A DNA stretch of 64,000 nucleotides from Prochloron sp965198675 (GTDB taxonomy: Bacteria; Cyanobacteriota; Cyanobacteriia; Cyanobacteriales; Prochloraceae): the NCBI GenBank assembly GCA_965198675.1, contig OZ240666.1, forward strand, positions 4,650,001 to 4,714,000, written 5' to 3'. Shown piece by piece: positions 36,101 through 43,762 of the stretch (the first letter of the stretch is position 1; each line of letters opens with the position of its first letter). Below the pieces are notes generated by a model that was not told the DNA's origin, ran no database searches, and worked only from the letters and a program-made list of their open reading frames with translations. A program made the translations under genes and the position numbers.

Positions 36101-36423
36101 CAGGTAGTCTCAATATTGGCGATGGCAACATTAATGTCAGGATCGCCTTCTTTCACCATGGTCGAGGCACCCATTAGCCCTCCTACAATCAGCAGTAGAG
36201 ATAGGAGAATGGCAAATACTGTCTTGAGAAAGAAGAACTTGACAACGGGGGATGCTTTACTGGGATCGGGTACATCGTGCCCCTCTGTTGGGTGGGATGT
36301 TTCTGGTGGAAGTAATCGCTGACTCATGGGTAAAGCAATGGGAGAATTAGGAAGATAGGTGAAAGTATTTGGATTGAGAAAAAAGCCTTGAAAGTTATTT
36401 TGGTTTCGATGAGACATAGCCAC
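33124..36423 (-). CDS. RND-family efflux transporter (AcrB/CusA-like)
   Basis: The 1099-residue protein has the RND plan: a first membrane span (about 62-84), a large periplasmic loop, a cluster of spans near 400-560 (WQGVLGVFIVLLFALTW, then KMVQVGMILALGLLVDVFILMMEG), a second large loop and a final span cluster (PFALIGTFLGFFILQIPISF, ALTGIVVNDAIVMIE). It pumps substrates out by proton exchange with an adaptor and outer-membrane channel. The adaptor gene lies 2.1 kb upstream, split off by HNH, toxin-antitoxin and channel genes. The N-terminal ~50 residues are an unusual extension; an internal ATG at residue 33 could be the true start. Confidence 0.88.
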   Translation of the reverse strand: MAMSHRNQNNFQGFFLNPNTFTYLPNSPIALPMSQRLLPPETSHPTEGHDVPDPSKASPVVKFFFLKTVFAILLSLLLIVGGLMGASTMVKEGDPDINVAIANIETTWGGADPETIENQITDKIEKELKSLKGLKDLSSASFDGSSVIKVEFVAEAPIAESISLVRAEVDEAKPDIANDADEPKVEQISSQDTPVLTVGLYGNIDLAILSKVAEDIEEILETVPNVRKVDLSGNREEVIHVQLIPSRMIAMGVSAIQVADAIQQGNRDLPWDQIESDEIGTQLRYYGRFRSLEDLRNLPVARLEGEAGGRVVRLQEVAEVRRDLEKEKNRAFLSSQQGEFQPVITVDLVKVPGSDTIQVINDSLAAIESAKQNPTLWPHGMEYGVINTDAEAINKDLFNVFNNAWQGVLGVFIVLLFALTWREAIIAGLSIPLTFLGTLAVLFLLGFTLNKMVQVGMILALGLLVDVFILMMEGMHDGIFVEGLSFNQAALKTLRTYAVPAFSGQLTTILALAPLMAISGTMGKFVRLIPISAIVCLLLSYIIALFVDIPLSRLLLGNLKTKGQKSRIDRLTEIVANKFRNWSLAATIRNKTTAKIWALGAIALFISSTILVGTVPGTLFPDGDRRKLSINIELPPTTTLNTSQTVANEVGKLLQSKNYLASVIKLVGQRSNLVQESGIKPTNGSYLVGFSAIFTPEEDRAKPSFEYVDELRSELNTALRQYPGASLVVNGESTGEGGDPIEIELVGRDMGELRRISGEVQLALRQISGAIDVRDDLGALRPDLKLRPRREAMNFYGLSSNDLALQGRYLMTDNDIGNFPIGGGEEDLEIRLSTMWASRNGGIGGPTRRDELLSSPIFTSSGETIAGGQVLEVEFGNAPLSITHKDAQRTVTVLAKNEDGRTVGEIVADLEPKLAEMKRQWGEGYKYKFAGELETQGETFTSAGQMAIVALFLVFAVLVIQFSSFTQPFIIMLAIPFALIGTFLGFFILQIPISFPAVIGIIALTGIVVNDAIVMIETMNSHREKGVVVREAAARGAADRLRPILTTSITTIVGVIPLALSDPIWFPLASAIGFGLVASTLIALLVIPCLYLLLTPNNA

Positions 36424-37066
36424 CTACCAGTATAGCAATCAAGATCGCTGGATACATCTGTCCGACAACAGCCTCTAGGTTAGTTAGCATTTTGGCTAGA
36501 GGACTAACGGGGACGATATCGTCATAACCAAAAGTAGTTAACATAAGAAAACTCGAATAGACTACTTGTCCATAATATTGTGTTTTGATAATTGGTTGTG
36601 AAAAAGCTTGATTGTCGAAACTATCAATAATACCGTAAAGCAAAGCCCAAACGAAACCAATTAGGAAATAAACACAAATACCACCACGAATTGTATCTGC
36701 CGTTACTCGCTGACACAATAAAATATCTCGCAAAATCTAGAAGGCAGCCACACCTAAGTAAATGGCATATACGGCTTGAATTAAGAACAGAAACGATGTG
36801 GCTTCAGGACTGTACCAGCCAAACCTGGCGATAGTCTCTAGAGCAAATGCCAATCCTGCAACACCAAGATAGAGTCGGAAGAGCTTTTGGTGGAGGGAAA
36901 ACGTTCTGACAATAATAATGATGGCGTATAGGGAAATTGCAGAAGATAATAAACCGCCGATCAGGCCATGGAGAAATGGAGCAAGTACAAAATTAGTCAC
37001 TAAGATAATTAACAGTTGAGTGTACTTGTTCGGGGATAGTGCCTTTGAGTTTAAAACAGGTTTCAT
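36395..37066 (-). pseudogene. Potassium-channel-like protein with an in-frame amber stop
   Basis: The N-terminal half (MKPVLNSK...VYAIYLGVAAF) has about four membrane spans and ends in TAG at 36737-36739. The same frame then continues ILRDILLCQRVTADTIRGGI, a span, the pore-like TTFGYDDIVPVSP (selectivity filter GYDD) and a last span VGQMYPAILIAILVGGYVS. The join reads as one ion-channel protein with a single premature stop. Its end overlaps the RND gene start by 29 bp. The second half could be reinitiated from TTG at 36733. Confidence 0.75.
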
Positions 37067-37117
37067 GACCTTCTGTATATTAGGGAATAATTTCTAGCAG
37101 TATCGCTCCTTCTTTGC

Positions 37118-37540
37118 TCACAACTCATCAGGTATAATCAAATTAATAATTTCCTGGCGATTCTTACGATAAATCAGAAAATCACTATCAAGAGTTAAGA
37201 CTCGACTGCCCTTGATTAATTCACTCATTCTGACCAAACAAGCATCAGCAAAGGACATAGGGACAGATTGATAACGCTTCATTAATTCCCTAACTATTAC
37301 GGCTTCTTCATTGAAGCGAAAGGAAAATTGAAGATAACCTTTACTGACTAAGCCCATGACGGCATCTTCACCACCATAGAGATTTTGCAGCAGAAAACAT
37401 GCCTCAGTAATCACCGCTTCACAAGTACAAAAAGGATAAGCAAGATTAGCTATCTCTGTTCTCACCCAATTGTGAAAGCGATCCCGCTTATTAATAATTG
37501 CCACCAAGGGACCAGTATCCATAATGATTTTGTTGTTCAT
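37118..37540 (-). CDS. PIN-domain toxin (VapC-like)
   Basis: The 140-residue protein has the PIN acidic residues in IIMDTGPLVAIIN, CEAVITEACFLL and MSFADACLVRM, and SRVLTLDSDF. This is the full ribonuclease core. Its ATG overlaps the end of the antitoxin gene by 4 bp. Confidence 0.82.
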   Translation of the reverse strand: MNNKIIMDTGPLVAIINKRDRFHNWVRTEIANLAYPFCTCEAVITEACFLLQNLYGGEDAVMGLVSKGYLQFSFRFNEEAVIVRELMKRYQSVPMSFADACLVRMSELIKGSRVLTLDSDFLIYRKNRQEIINLIIPDEL

Positions 37541-37791
37541 GTCAATGGATAGCCTCGTTTTAATTCCCTTTTCTTGAGAGACAAATCGCTATTTCCTTCA
37601 ACACAACCAACAAACTCTCCCGCCGCTTCCAGAAAAGAAATGGAGTTTTGATTGTCCTCTTCAATCAGAGACTGTTGTTGAGTGCGACTGCAAAGAAATT
37701 CAATAAAATCTAGTACCTTCTGTTGTTGGTGGCTACTTAAAGTGTGAAGTTTATCCAAAATGATTTGTTCTTTGCTAATAGCTTGTGTCAT
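37537..37791 (-). CDS. Antitoxin of the PIN toxin (DUF2281-like)
   Basis: The 84-residue protein starts MTQAISKEQIILDKLHTLSSHQQQKVLDFIEFLCSR (in part), the Q-Q-x-x-x-DF-x-x-FL pattern of DUF2281-type antitoxins, and ends with a flexible KRELKRGYPLT tail. It precedes and overlaps the toxin gene. ATG 37791 is preferred to 37809. Confidence 0.7.
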   Translation of the reverse strand: MTQAISKEQIILDKLHTLSSHQQQKVLDFIEFLCSRTQQQSLIEEDNQNSISFLEAAGEFVGCVEGNSDLSLKKRELKRGYPLT

Positions 37792-37880
37792 GGTTTTTAT
37801 TCCAATCAATAAGTGGATCTAGTAAACAAGTCTAGTTAGTTTGGTGGACAGTTGAGAAATGGTAATCTCCCCTCTCAATT

Positions 37881-38171
37881 TTAAAACAACTTCAACTGAC
37901 CAATAGAAACATTGCCTCGCGAACCTGTATGTAAAGACAAATGGCAGCCACTACATAAACAAATTAAATTTTCCGGCCTATTATCTTCCGACTGATAATT
38001 AGCATGATGCACCGTTAGAGTTCTTCTCATTCTTTCCGACCTTGTTAAGCCTGAAACATCGCTTCCAGGTTGAATGCACTGCATCCCACATTTGCTGCAC
38101 TTCCATGAAGCTGCTTGCTTGACCCCAAAAGCTATTTTATTCCAGTCTTGAGGGTAACGAGCATTAGCCAT
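37881..38171 (-). CDS. HNH endonuclease
   Basis: The 96-residue protein has zinc cysteines CSKCGMQC, the HNH core TLTVHHANYQSEDNRPENLICLCSGCHLSLH (in part) and no other domain. Small free-standing HNH proteins like this are common in cyanobacteria and their targets are unknown. A large repeat cluster lies upstream of its start. Confidence 0.78.
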   Translation of the reverse strand: MANARYPQDWNKIAFGVKQAASWKCSKCGMQCIQPGSDVSGLTRSERMRRTLTVHHANYQSEDNRPENLICLCSGCHLSLHTGSRGNVSIGQLKLF

Positions 38172-38553
38172 AACAACTTACTCACCTTTCAGTTACCAGT
38201 GACCAGTAATCACGTACCATGGTAGCAGCTCAACCTTGGGTTTGAGGCCCCCACCACTTATTTGGTGGCAAGCCACTTATTGGTGGAAGGTAACTGGTAA
38301 CTGCCTGACTGCCCCGGTTGGCATGAGCAGGACTGGTAACTGGTAACTGGTAACTGCCTGACTGCCCCGGTTGGCATGAGCAGGACTGGTAACTGGTAAC
38401 TGGTAACTGGTAACTGGTAACTGGTAACTGGTAACTGGTAACTGTCATGGTACAAGGTCACTGTTTTACCATTTCGCCAAGCCTCCAAACCGGACTGGAT
38501 GGTCAATTAACTCCATACATCATTGCACAATAAATAATAACCCTACTCCAACG
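38172..38553. repeat. Dense repeat cluster, no gene
   Basis: The cluster contains a ~105-bp module (38184-38290) also present inverted at 54583-54692, two copies of the 32-bp GC-rich module in reverse orientation (about 38303-38334 and 38356-38387), and a run of eight TAACTGG heptamers (38387-38442) with shorter runs before it. Units alternate as heptamers, module, heptamers. Frames through it are repeat-derived and not genes. Confidence 0.8.
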
Positions 38554-40029
38554 TTAGGGGATGATTTCTACAGGTGCGCCATTCACCAGACGATTTTTGC
38601 CCTCTGTCACTAATTTTTCTCCTGGTTGAACTCCTTCAAGAATTTCTCGTTTAGCCAATCCTTCGATTCCTTGTTTAATTGCTCTTTGTTCGACAATTCC
38701 CTTTTCTTCATTCACCACAAAGACATAGGGCTGGCGATCGCGGAAGACAAAAGCATTAAAAGGCGCAACAATAGCTCTCCTCTTCTCTTGGGTAGCTATC
38801 CAAGCGGAAACTTGCTCTCCATCCTGAAGATTGGCGGCTCCTTCATAAAGGCGAATAGTGACCCGAACCGATCGCCCACCAGGAGAAACTGAGGGACTGA
38901 CGGAAAAAACCGTTCCCCTGGCACTGGCTAATTTGATTAAATCTTCCCCCGTAAAGCGCTCTGAATTTGCTGATAAGCGATTGCCATCTAAAATAACAAA
39001 AGCTCTTTGCCCTGGTTTGACTTGGGCTCCCTGAAAAGCTGGCAACTCAACATTCACTTCAAATCGATTGGGATCGATGACAATAATGGGTAGTCTTTCG
39101 ATAATACGTTGGTAGTCTCCTCCTACACTGACAATTTGTGGTGTCCAATATTCTCCCTGGCGGATATTCATACGGGCAACGATCCCATCAAAAGGGGCGG
39201 TAAGGTCTGTATCTTCACTGTCTACATAGCTTTGAGTCAGTCTGGCATTGGCAGAATCAACCCCAGCTTCAGCAATTTCTACCTGGGTTTGGGCGGCAGC
39301 CACCTCAGCTTGAGCGGAACGTACTCTTGCCTCTGCTGCGATGGTTGCTGCCTGGGCATTCTTATAATTTGTCTCTCTCACATCTACTTCTCGCCGTGCT
39401 ATTGCCCCTTCTGCTGCCAGTTCTTGATATCTTTTTAAGTCCGCTCGGGAAAATGCTTCATCTGCCTTAGCCTTCTGTAAATCTGCATTAGCCTGTGCTA
39501 AAGATTCTTCTGCCTGCCTGAAACTAGCAACTGCACTGATAACTTGATTTTTGGCTTCGATTTTTTCTGCTGTTACCACTGTAATGTCTGCGTCGTACTT
39601 GCGGCGGTCTAATCTCGCCAATAACTCCCCCTGACGTACCCAATCTCCTTCCCGTAAATCTCGCCCATCAACTTTTTTTAGGTAGTTAATTGTTCCTTCA
39701 GCCTGAAACGTTAGATGTTTTTTGATTATCGCGCTAACATTGCCATCACCATAAGTCCAAGCCTGAATTGGCTCTACATTCGCAGGAACAGTTCTTACTG
39801 CTAATCTTGCTTGCTCAATATTATTTCTTGGTTCTTCTGAAGACGATTCAGAAATAGAAGCATAACGCCAGAGGATTGCTCCCCCAACCAAGAGAGCGAT
39901 CGTACCTATAAGCAATAGCCACTTGGATTTCTTGGTGATAGTTCTCGTAGACCTTGAAATATCGGTGGTGTCTGCCAATTCAGATGCCTGTTCGATATCG
40001 TTTTGTTGCTCAGTAGTCATAGCAATCAA
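38554..40029 (-). CDS. RND efflux membrane-fusion (adaptor) protein
   Basis: The 491-residue protein has a cytoplasmic start, one membrane span (WLLLIGTIALLVGGAILW, about 35-52), a barrel-sandwich part (NYLKKVDGRDLREGDWVRQGELLARLDRR, in part), a long coiled-coil hairpin (about 150-265), and a lipoyl return TDLTAPFDGIVARMNIRQGEYW. The adaptor links the RND pump at 33-36 kb to an outer-membrane channel. ATGs at 40029 and 40020 are both possible. An upstream copy of a TnpB-like remnant separates it from the next gene. Confidence 0.85.
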   Translation of the reverse strand: MIAMTTEQQNDIEQASELADTTDISRSTRTITKKSKWLLLIGTIALLVGGAILWRYASISESSSEEPRNNIEQARLAVRTVPANVEPIQAWTYGDGNVSAIIKKHLTFQAEGTINYLKKVDGRDLREGDWVRQGELLARLDRRKYDADITVVTAEKIEAKNQVISAVASFRQAEESLAQANADLQKAKADEAFSRADLKRYQELAAEGAIARREVDVRETNYKNAQAATIAAEARVRSAQAEVAAAQTQVEIAEAGVDSANARLTQSYVDSEDTDLTAPFDGIVARMNIRQGEYWTPQIVSVGGDYQRIIERLPIIVIDPNRFEVNVELPAFQGAQVKPGQRAFVILDGNRLSANSERFTGEDLIKLASARGTVFSVSPSVSPGGRSVRVTIRLYEGAANLQDGEQVSAWIATQEKRRAIVAPFNAFVFRDRQPYVFVVNEEKGIVEQRAIKQGIEGLAKREILEGVQPGEKLVTEGKNRLVNGAPVEIIP

Positions 40030-40054
40030 ATTTTACTCAGTAGGGATATTGTGA

Positions 40055-40190
40055 CACTCCCCCCATGGGCGTTGATCCCTAGCTCTCATTAGTTTGGGCT
40101 GCTAAACTTAAGCAAGACGGAACTTGCCATTGTGCAACTTGACCCCCGCCATTAATCAATGCCGGGGGGCTGTCACGACCCCTCCCTTAA
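40055..40190 (-). pseudogene. tnpB 3'-end and guide-RNA remnant
   Basis: On the minus strand one frame reads QVAQWQVPSCLSLAAQTNES then stop, which resembles the C-terminus of cyanobacterial IS200/IS605 TnpB proteins. A CCCCCGCCATT/AATGCCGGGGG hairpin (about 40144-40170) and the end GGGGGGAGTGTCAC are typical of the element's right end, where the TnpB guide RNA is encoded. No other part of the element remains. Confidence 0.4.
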
Positions 40191-40227
40191 TTATAACTAA
40201 TTATCCGAACCTAATATTACCCCTTCT

Positions 40228-41328
40228 TTAGAAATAGGTGCGATCTCGCTTCTTTAAATACATCTTGCCAAGTTCTGCTAAAGGCTTTAATCTATCAATA
40301 TATGCTACCAAAGTAGCAACTCGTTCTCTTTGACTTAGTTCCTCTTGCAGCTCTACAATTAGCTCTGCTTGTTTTTGGATTTGACATTGCAACAACTGGC
40401 AATTTTGAGTCTTTTCCTCCAGGAGAGATTGCTGTGCGGTGAGTTGCTTTTGTAAATTATCTACCAGCTCTGCTTGTTCTTGAATTTGACGTTGCAACGA
40501 TTCGCAATTTTGAGTCTTTTCCTCCAGGAGAGATTGCTGTGCGGTGAGCTGCTTTTGTAAGTTATCTATCAGCTCTGCTTGCTCTTGAGTTTGACGTTGC
40601 AACGATTCGCAATTTTGAGTCCTTTCCTCCAGGAGAGATTGCTGTGCGGTGAGTTGCTTTTGTAAATTATCTACCAGCTCTGCTTGTTCTTGAGTTTGAC
40701 GTTGCAACGATTCGCAATTTTGAGTCCTTTCCCCCAGGAGAGATTGCTGTGCGGTGAGTTGCTTTTGTAAATTATCTACCAGCTCTGCTTGTTCTTGAGT
40801 TTGACGTTGCAACGATTCGCAATTTTGAGTCCTTTCCTCCAGGAGAGATTTCTGTGCGATAAGCTGCTTTTGTAAGTTATCTAAGAGCTGGGTTTGCTCT
40901 TCAGCTTGCTGTTGCAGAGACTGAGAACTTTCTGCTTGAAGACTTGCAAGAGATGTTTGTTCGGCGAGGTGCTTTTCTAACTCAGTAATGCGTTTTCTCT
41001 GTGTTTCAATTTGCTCTATTGTAGAATCATTCTTTTCCTTGATTTCTTTATCCTCAGCTTCTGGTGTACCAGTTACAATAGCAATCTTAACTTGTGTTGG
41101 GGATTCGTTGGTACCTTCTGTATCAGTTTCAATAGCAACAGTTTTCTCGGCTTCATTGCTGGCGATCGCCATTGAACCCAAAACGAAGCGCTCGATTAAT
41201 TCAGATTTAGATAATTGAGCTTTCTCAGCGATTCGATTGAGCAAATCAAATGCCTTCGACGTTAGGGAAATGCCTACCTTTGATTTACTTTCCCCAGAAT
41301 CTGAGGGTCTACGCCTTTTTCTTGCCAT
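40228..41328 (-). CDS. Ribbon-helix-helix protein with five 35-residue coiled-coil repeats
   Basis: The 366-residue protein starts with a basic stretch (MARKRRRPSDS) and an RHH-like segment (KVGISLTSKAFDLLNRIAEKAQLSKSELIERF, in part). A linker precedes five tandem 35-residue units (LVDNLQKQLTAQQSLLEERT then QNCESLQRQTQEQAE), each exactly five heptads with one Cys, encoded by 105-bp DNA repeats (about 40400-40900). The C-terminus (RLKPLAELGKMYLKKRDRTYF) closely resembles that of the neighbouring two-domain linker. It may be a DNA-binding or phycobilisome-linked scaffold; no known family is recognised. The ATG at 41328 is preferred to TTG 41343. Confidence 0.55.
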   Translation of the reverse strand: MARKRRRPSDSGESKSKVGISLTSKAFDLLNRIAEKAQLSKSELIERFVLGSMAIASNEAEKTVAIETDTEGTNESPTQVKIAIVTGTPEAEDKEIKEKNDSTIEQIETQRKRITELEKHLAEQTSLASLQAESSQSLQQQAEEQTQLLDNLQKQLIAQKSLLEERTQNCESLQRQTQEQAELVDNLQKQLTAQQSLLGERTQNCESLQRQTQEQAELVDNLQKQLTAQQSLLEERTQNCESLQRQTQEQAELIDNLQKQLTAQQSLLEEKTQNCESLQRQIQEQAELVDNLQKQLTAQQSLLEEKTQNCQLLQCQIQKQAELIVELQEELSQRERVATLVAYIDRLKPLAELGKMYLKKRDRTYF

Positions 41329-41393
41329 GGCATCTTTCTCCAAATAGTCTATAAATTAATAATAGTAGCGTATCAAGCAGAGGATCCCCCCCT

Positions 41394-41538
41394 CAGGGTA
41401 AGCGCAAGAATCAATAAGGGGGCTAATTCTCAATAATAATGATAATCTTCCCGACATTATTGATAATAGAGTGAGACTATTGAGAATTAATGTGGCCATA
41501 TACCACATTTTGGCACAATTTTTCTTGCGCTTGCCCTG
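41394..41538. mobile_element. 145-bp MITE, copy 1
   Basis: The element is bounded by 17-bp inverted repeats, CAGGGTAAGCGCAAGAA at the left and its complement with one mismatch at the right. The inside is AT-rich, with a CTCAATAAT.../ATTGAGAATTA inverted pair. A second copy of the same length lies at 52418-52562. GGATCCCCCC-like sequence occurs on both sides, possibly a target duplication. Confidence 0.75.
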
Positions 41539-41609
41539 GATCCCCCCTTGATCCCCCCTTAGATCGGAGGGTGCCCGATAGGACGGGGGGATCGGGGGGA
41601 TCAGAGTAA

Positions 41610-43400
41610 TTAACGGTTAAAAACGCGACCACGCCATTTATTCAACCGCAGTTCTCCAATAGAAGCAACGGGACGCAAGTCGGCAATCTTTTCTCGCAAA
41701 GCAGCAATTTCCCGCTCTTGCTCTTCTGACTGCTGTTCTAAAGCCTCATAATCTCCTTCAATAGTAACACTAGCAGTGACTGGGCTGGGAACTTGCACCG
41801 TAATAGCAGTGGTACCATAAGAGGTGTTAGATTTCCACTTGTTCAACTCTGAGCTGCCAATGGTTGCCAAGGGCTGTAAATCTGCTAGCTGAGTGCGCAA
41901 TTTGGCTAGTAATTCTTCCTGTTCGGCGCACTTGTTACGCATCGCTTGATAAGCTTCTTTGTGAGCTAATTCTTCCGCTGTTGGACCAATCGCTTCCGGG
42001 GGTCTGGGCTTGAGTATGGCTGCCAACAATTGATTTACATCAGTTAAATTAGTCCCTGGTGGCAATTCTCCCTCGGGAGTATTAGTCATGAGGGCTAGTT
42101 TCGTCAGAGGTTTATTCCGGGATACCAGAAGATCTTTGTCGCTACCAGAATTACCACGGAGCAGTTTGAATGTATTGGTATAACCGAGGAGTTTCTTCCC
42201 TGTTTGGGTTTTATTACCTCGGTAATAGGGGACGATATTTTCCCCAAAAGCATCTTGATATTCGTCACTATCGATATAAGAATCGATTTCTGCCTCAAAT
42301 CCCTCGCCGTCGAGTATTTTGCTCTGAGCGAAGGTTGAACTATAGTCGTCGGGAGCGCGACCAAGTAAATGCTTGAAATTCAACTCAATGGAGCGATAGC
42401 GGGGACAGTTTTCGAAAAAGCGAGAGCGGTATAATTCCGATTTGGCGAGTTGACGGACAAATTCCCGGACGCTAATTTCCCCTCCTTTGAATTGGGATTC
42501 TGGGAGCACGAGTCGCTCGCTTTCCATTATGTGAGCATTGCCGAAAACTTGGCGATAGACAGCGCGAATTACCGTTTCTATTTCTTCTTCATCAGAACCC
42601 GGTACTAACTCAAAGATGGGCAAATCGCTGAATGCTTCGTATTGACTTTGAATCGAAACAGCAGTGGGGGAAAGCTTCTCCTCCTTTTTCTCCTCCTTGA
42701 CACTCAGCCGAGCTAGCAGTTTCTCCGTCTCCCCCTTAAAGAGTAACTGCCAATAGGAGGGAACTCCTTCCAGGGGAACGATGGATCCGGAAGTATTGAT
42801 CATCACAAACCAATTGAGACGAGAGCGATTTTGCCCCACAATGTCTTGATCGCTGCTGGAATAACCTCGCAACAACCGGAACATATGGGGAAACCCAATG
42901 CCATTTTTCCCTGTCTGGGTTCGATATCCTCGATAATAGGGAACGATATGTTGACCGAAATTTTCCAGATATTCATCGCTATCGATATAGGAATCTATTT
43001 CTGCCTCATAACCGAACCCGTCCAAAATGCGGGTATGAGCGATGATTTCCTCGTAGCTTTCCGGTGCGCGCCCAAGTAAATGCTTGAAATTCAATTCTAC
43101 TGCCCGGTTGCGAGAGCAGTTGAGGAAAAAGCGAGAGCGGTAAAAGTCTGATTTAGCGATTTGGCGCACGAATTCCCGGACGCTAATATCCTTATTTTTC
43201 AGTTGGGATTCCGCTACAGCAAGCCTTTCGCTGTCCATGACGTGAGCATTGCCCAAAACTTGCCGATAGACGGCGCGAATGACGATGTCAATTTCTGACT
43301 CTGTTACTTTCGGGTTGAGTACGAGGGGTTCTATTTCTGCAAAGGGACTAACCCCTAATTCCGCACGACTTAAAGTAGGATTAATGAAACTCTGAACCAT
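41610..43400 (-). CDS. Fused two-domain phycobilisome linker with C-terminal coiled coil
   Basis: The 596-residue protein has two pfam00427 linker domains (about 30-185 and 265-420), each with the full set of motifs (AVYRQVLGNAHVMDSERL, SVREFVRQIAKSDFYRSRFF, ELNFKHLLGRAPESYEE, YIDSDEYLENFGQHIVPYYRG). It has no CpcD domain; instead residues ~475-596 form two coiled-coil segments, each ending in DLQPLATIGSSELNKW or DLRPVASIGELRLNKW. Ordinary PE linkers have one domain and ~250-290 residues. Multi-domain linkers are known in Gloeobacter. It follows the cpe operon and may join two hexamers or reach the core. Confidence 0.85.
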   Translation of the reverse strand: MVQSFINPTLSRAELGVSPFAEIEPLVLNPKVTESEIDIVIRAVYRQVLGNAHVMDSERLAVAESQLKNKDISVREFVRQIAKSDFYRSRFFLNCSRNRAVELNFKHLLGRAPESYEEIIAHTRILDGFGYEAEIDSYIDSDEYLENFGQHIVPYYRGYRTQTGKNGIGFPHMFRLLRGYSSSDQDIVGQNRSRLNWFVMINTSGSIVPLEGVPSYWQLLFKGETEKLLARLSVKEEKKEEKLSPTAVSIQSQYEAFSDLPIFELVPGSDEEEIETVIRAVYRQVFGNAHIMESERLVLPESQFKGGEISVREFVRQLAKSELYRSRFFENCPRYRSIELNFKHLLGRAPDDYSSTFAQSKILDGEGFEAEIDSYIDSDEYQDAFGENIVPYYRGNKTQTGKKLLGYTNTFKLLRGNSGSDKDLLVSRNKPLTKLALMTNTPEGELPPGTNLTDVNQLLAAILKPRPPEAIGPTAEELAHKEAYQAMRNKCAEQEELLAKLRTQLADLQPLATIGSSELNKWKSNTSYGTTAITVQVPSPVTASVTIEGDYEALEQQSEEQEREIAALREKIADLRPVASIGELRLNKWRGRVFNR

Positions 43401-43405
43401 TTTTC

Positions 43406-43735
43406 TTATCTTCTCCTGAATGATAAATTTTCCGTTTTGTTATCAAATTTGGTATAAAAACCGCCGTATTTTAGCCAATATTGTTTTAGATCGTGATGGG
43501 GAGTATGCAAACTAGCTTTTGCTTGATATAATATCACTTGGCGATGATTTCCTATCCAAACTTTTCTGACTGGATCTACGGAAATGAGGGTACCACCGAG
43601 ACTGCGAACGCATTCTTCAAATCTCTCTACCGTAGAATATTCTAAGGTTTCAAATATATAAAAGTTTCCCGCACAAATAAGATACCTATTCCTAATCCAG
43701 CATTGCATTTTTTTGCTTGCTACTGGGGGCAACAT
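43406..43735 (-). CDS. cpeR: CpeR, activator of phycoerythrin gene expression
   Basis: The 109-residue protein starts MLPPVASKKMQCWIRNRYLI and contains FETLEYSTVERFEECVRSLGG and ASLHTPHHDLKQYWLKYGGFY, which match CpeR as I recall it from Fremyella. There it is the last gene of cpeCDESTR and is required for cpeBA transcription under green light. The position after cpeS and cpeT supports the call. The start at 43735 matches the family; an upstream ATG at 43753 is less likely. Confidence 0.88.
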   Translation of the reverse strand: MLPPVASKKMQCWIRNRYLICAGNFYIFETLEYSTVERFEECVRSLGGTLISVDPVRKVWIGNHRQVILYQAKASLHTPHHDLKQYWLKYGGFYTKFDNKTENLSFRRR

Positions 43736-43762
43736 AGTTCCTTTTTGCTCCAAAACTAGGGT

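Noticed and set aside
33131..36322. Several plus-strand ORFs of 76-109 codons opposite the RND gene
   Set aside because: They overlap a well-supported RND transporter on the other strand and show no family motifs.
38190..38460. Possible CRISPR array from regularly repeated units
   Set aside because: Units are 7 bp and 32 bp, abut one another, and the sequence between them is also repetitive. There are no unique spacers and no cas genes.
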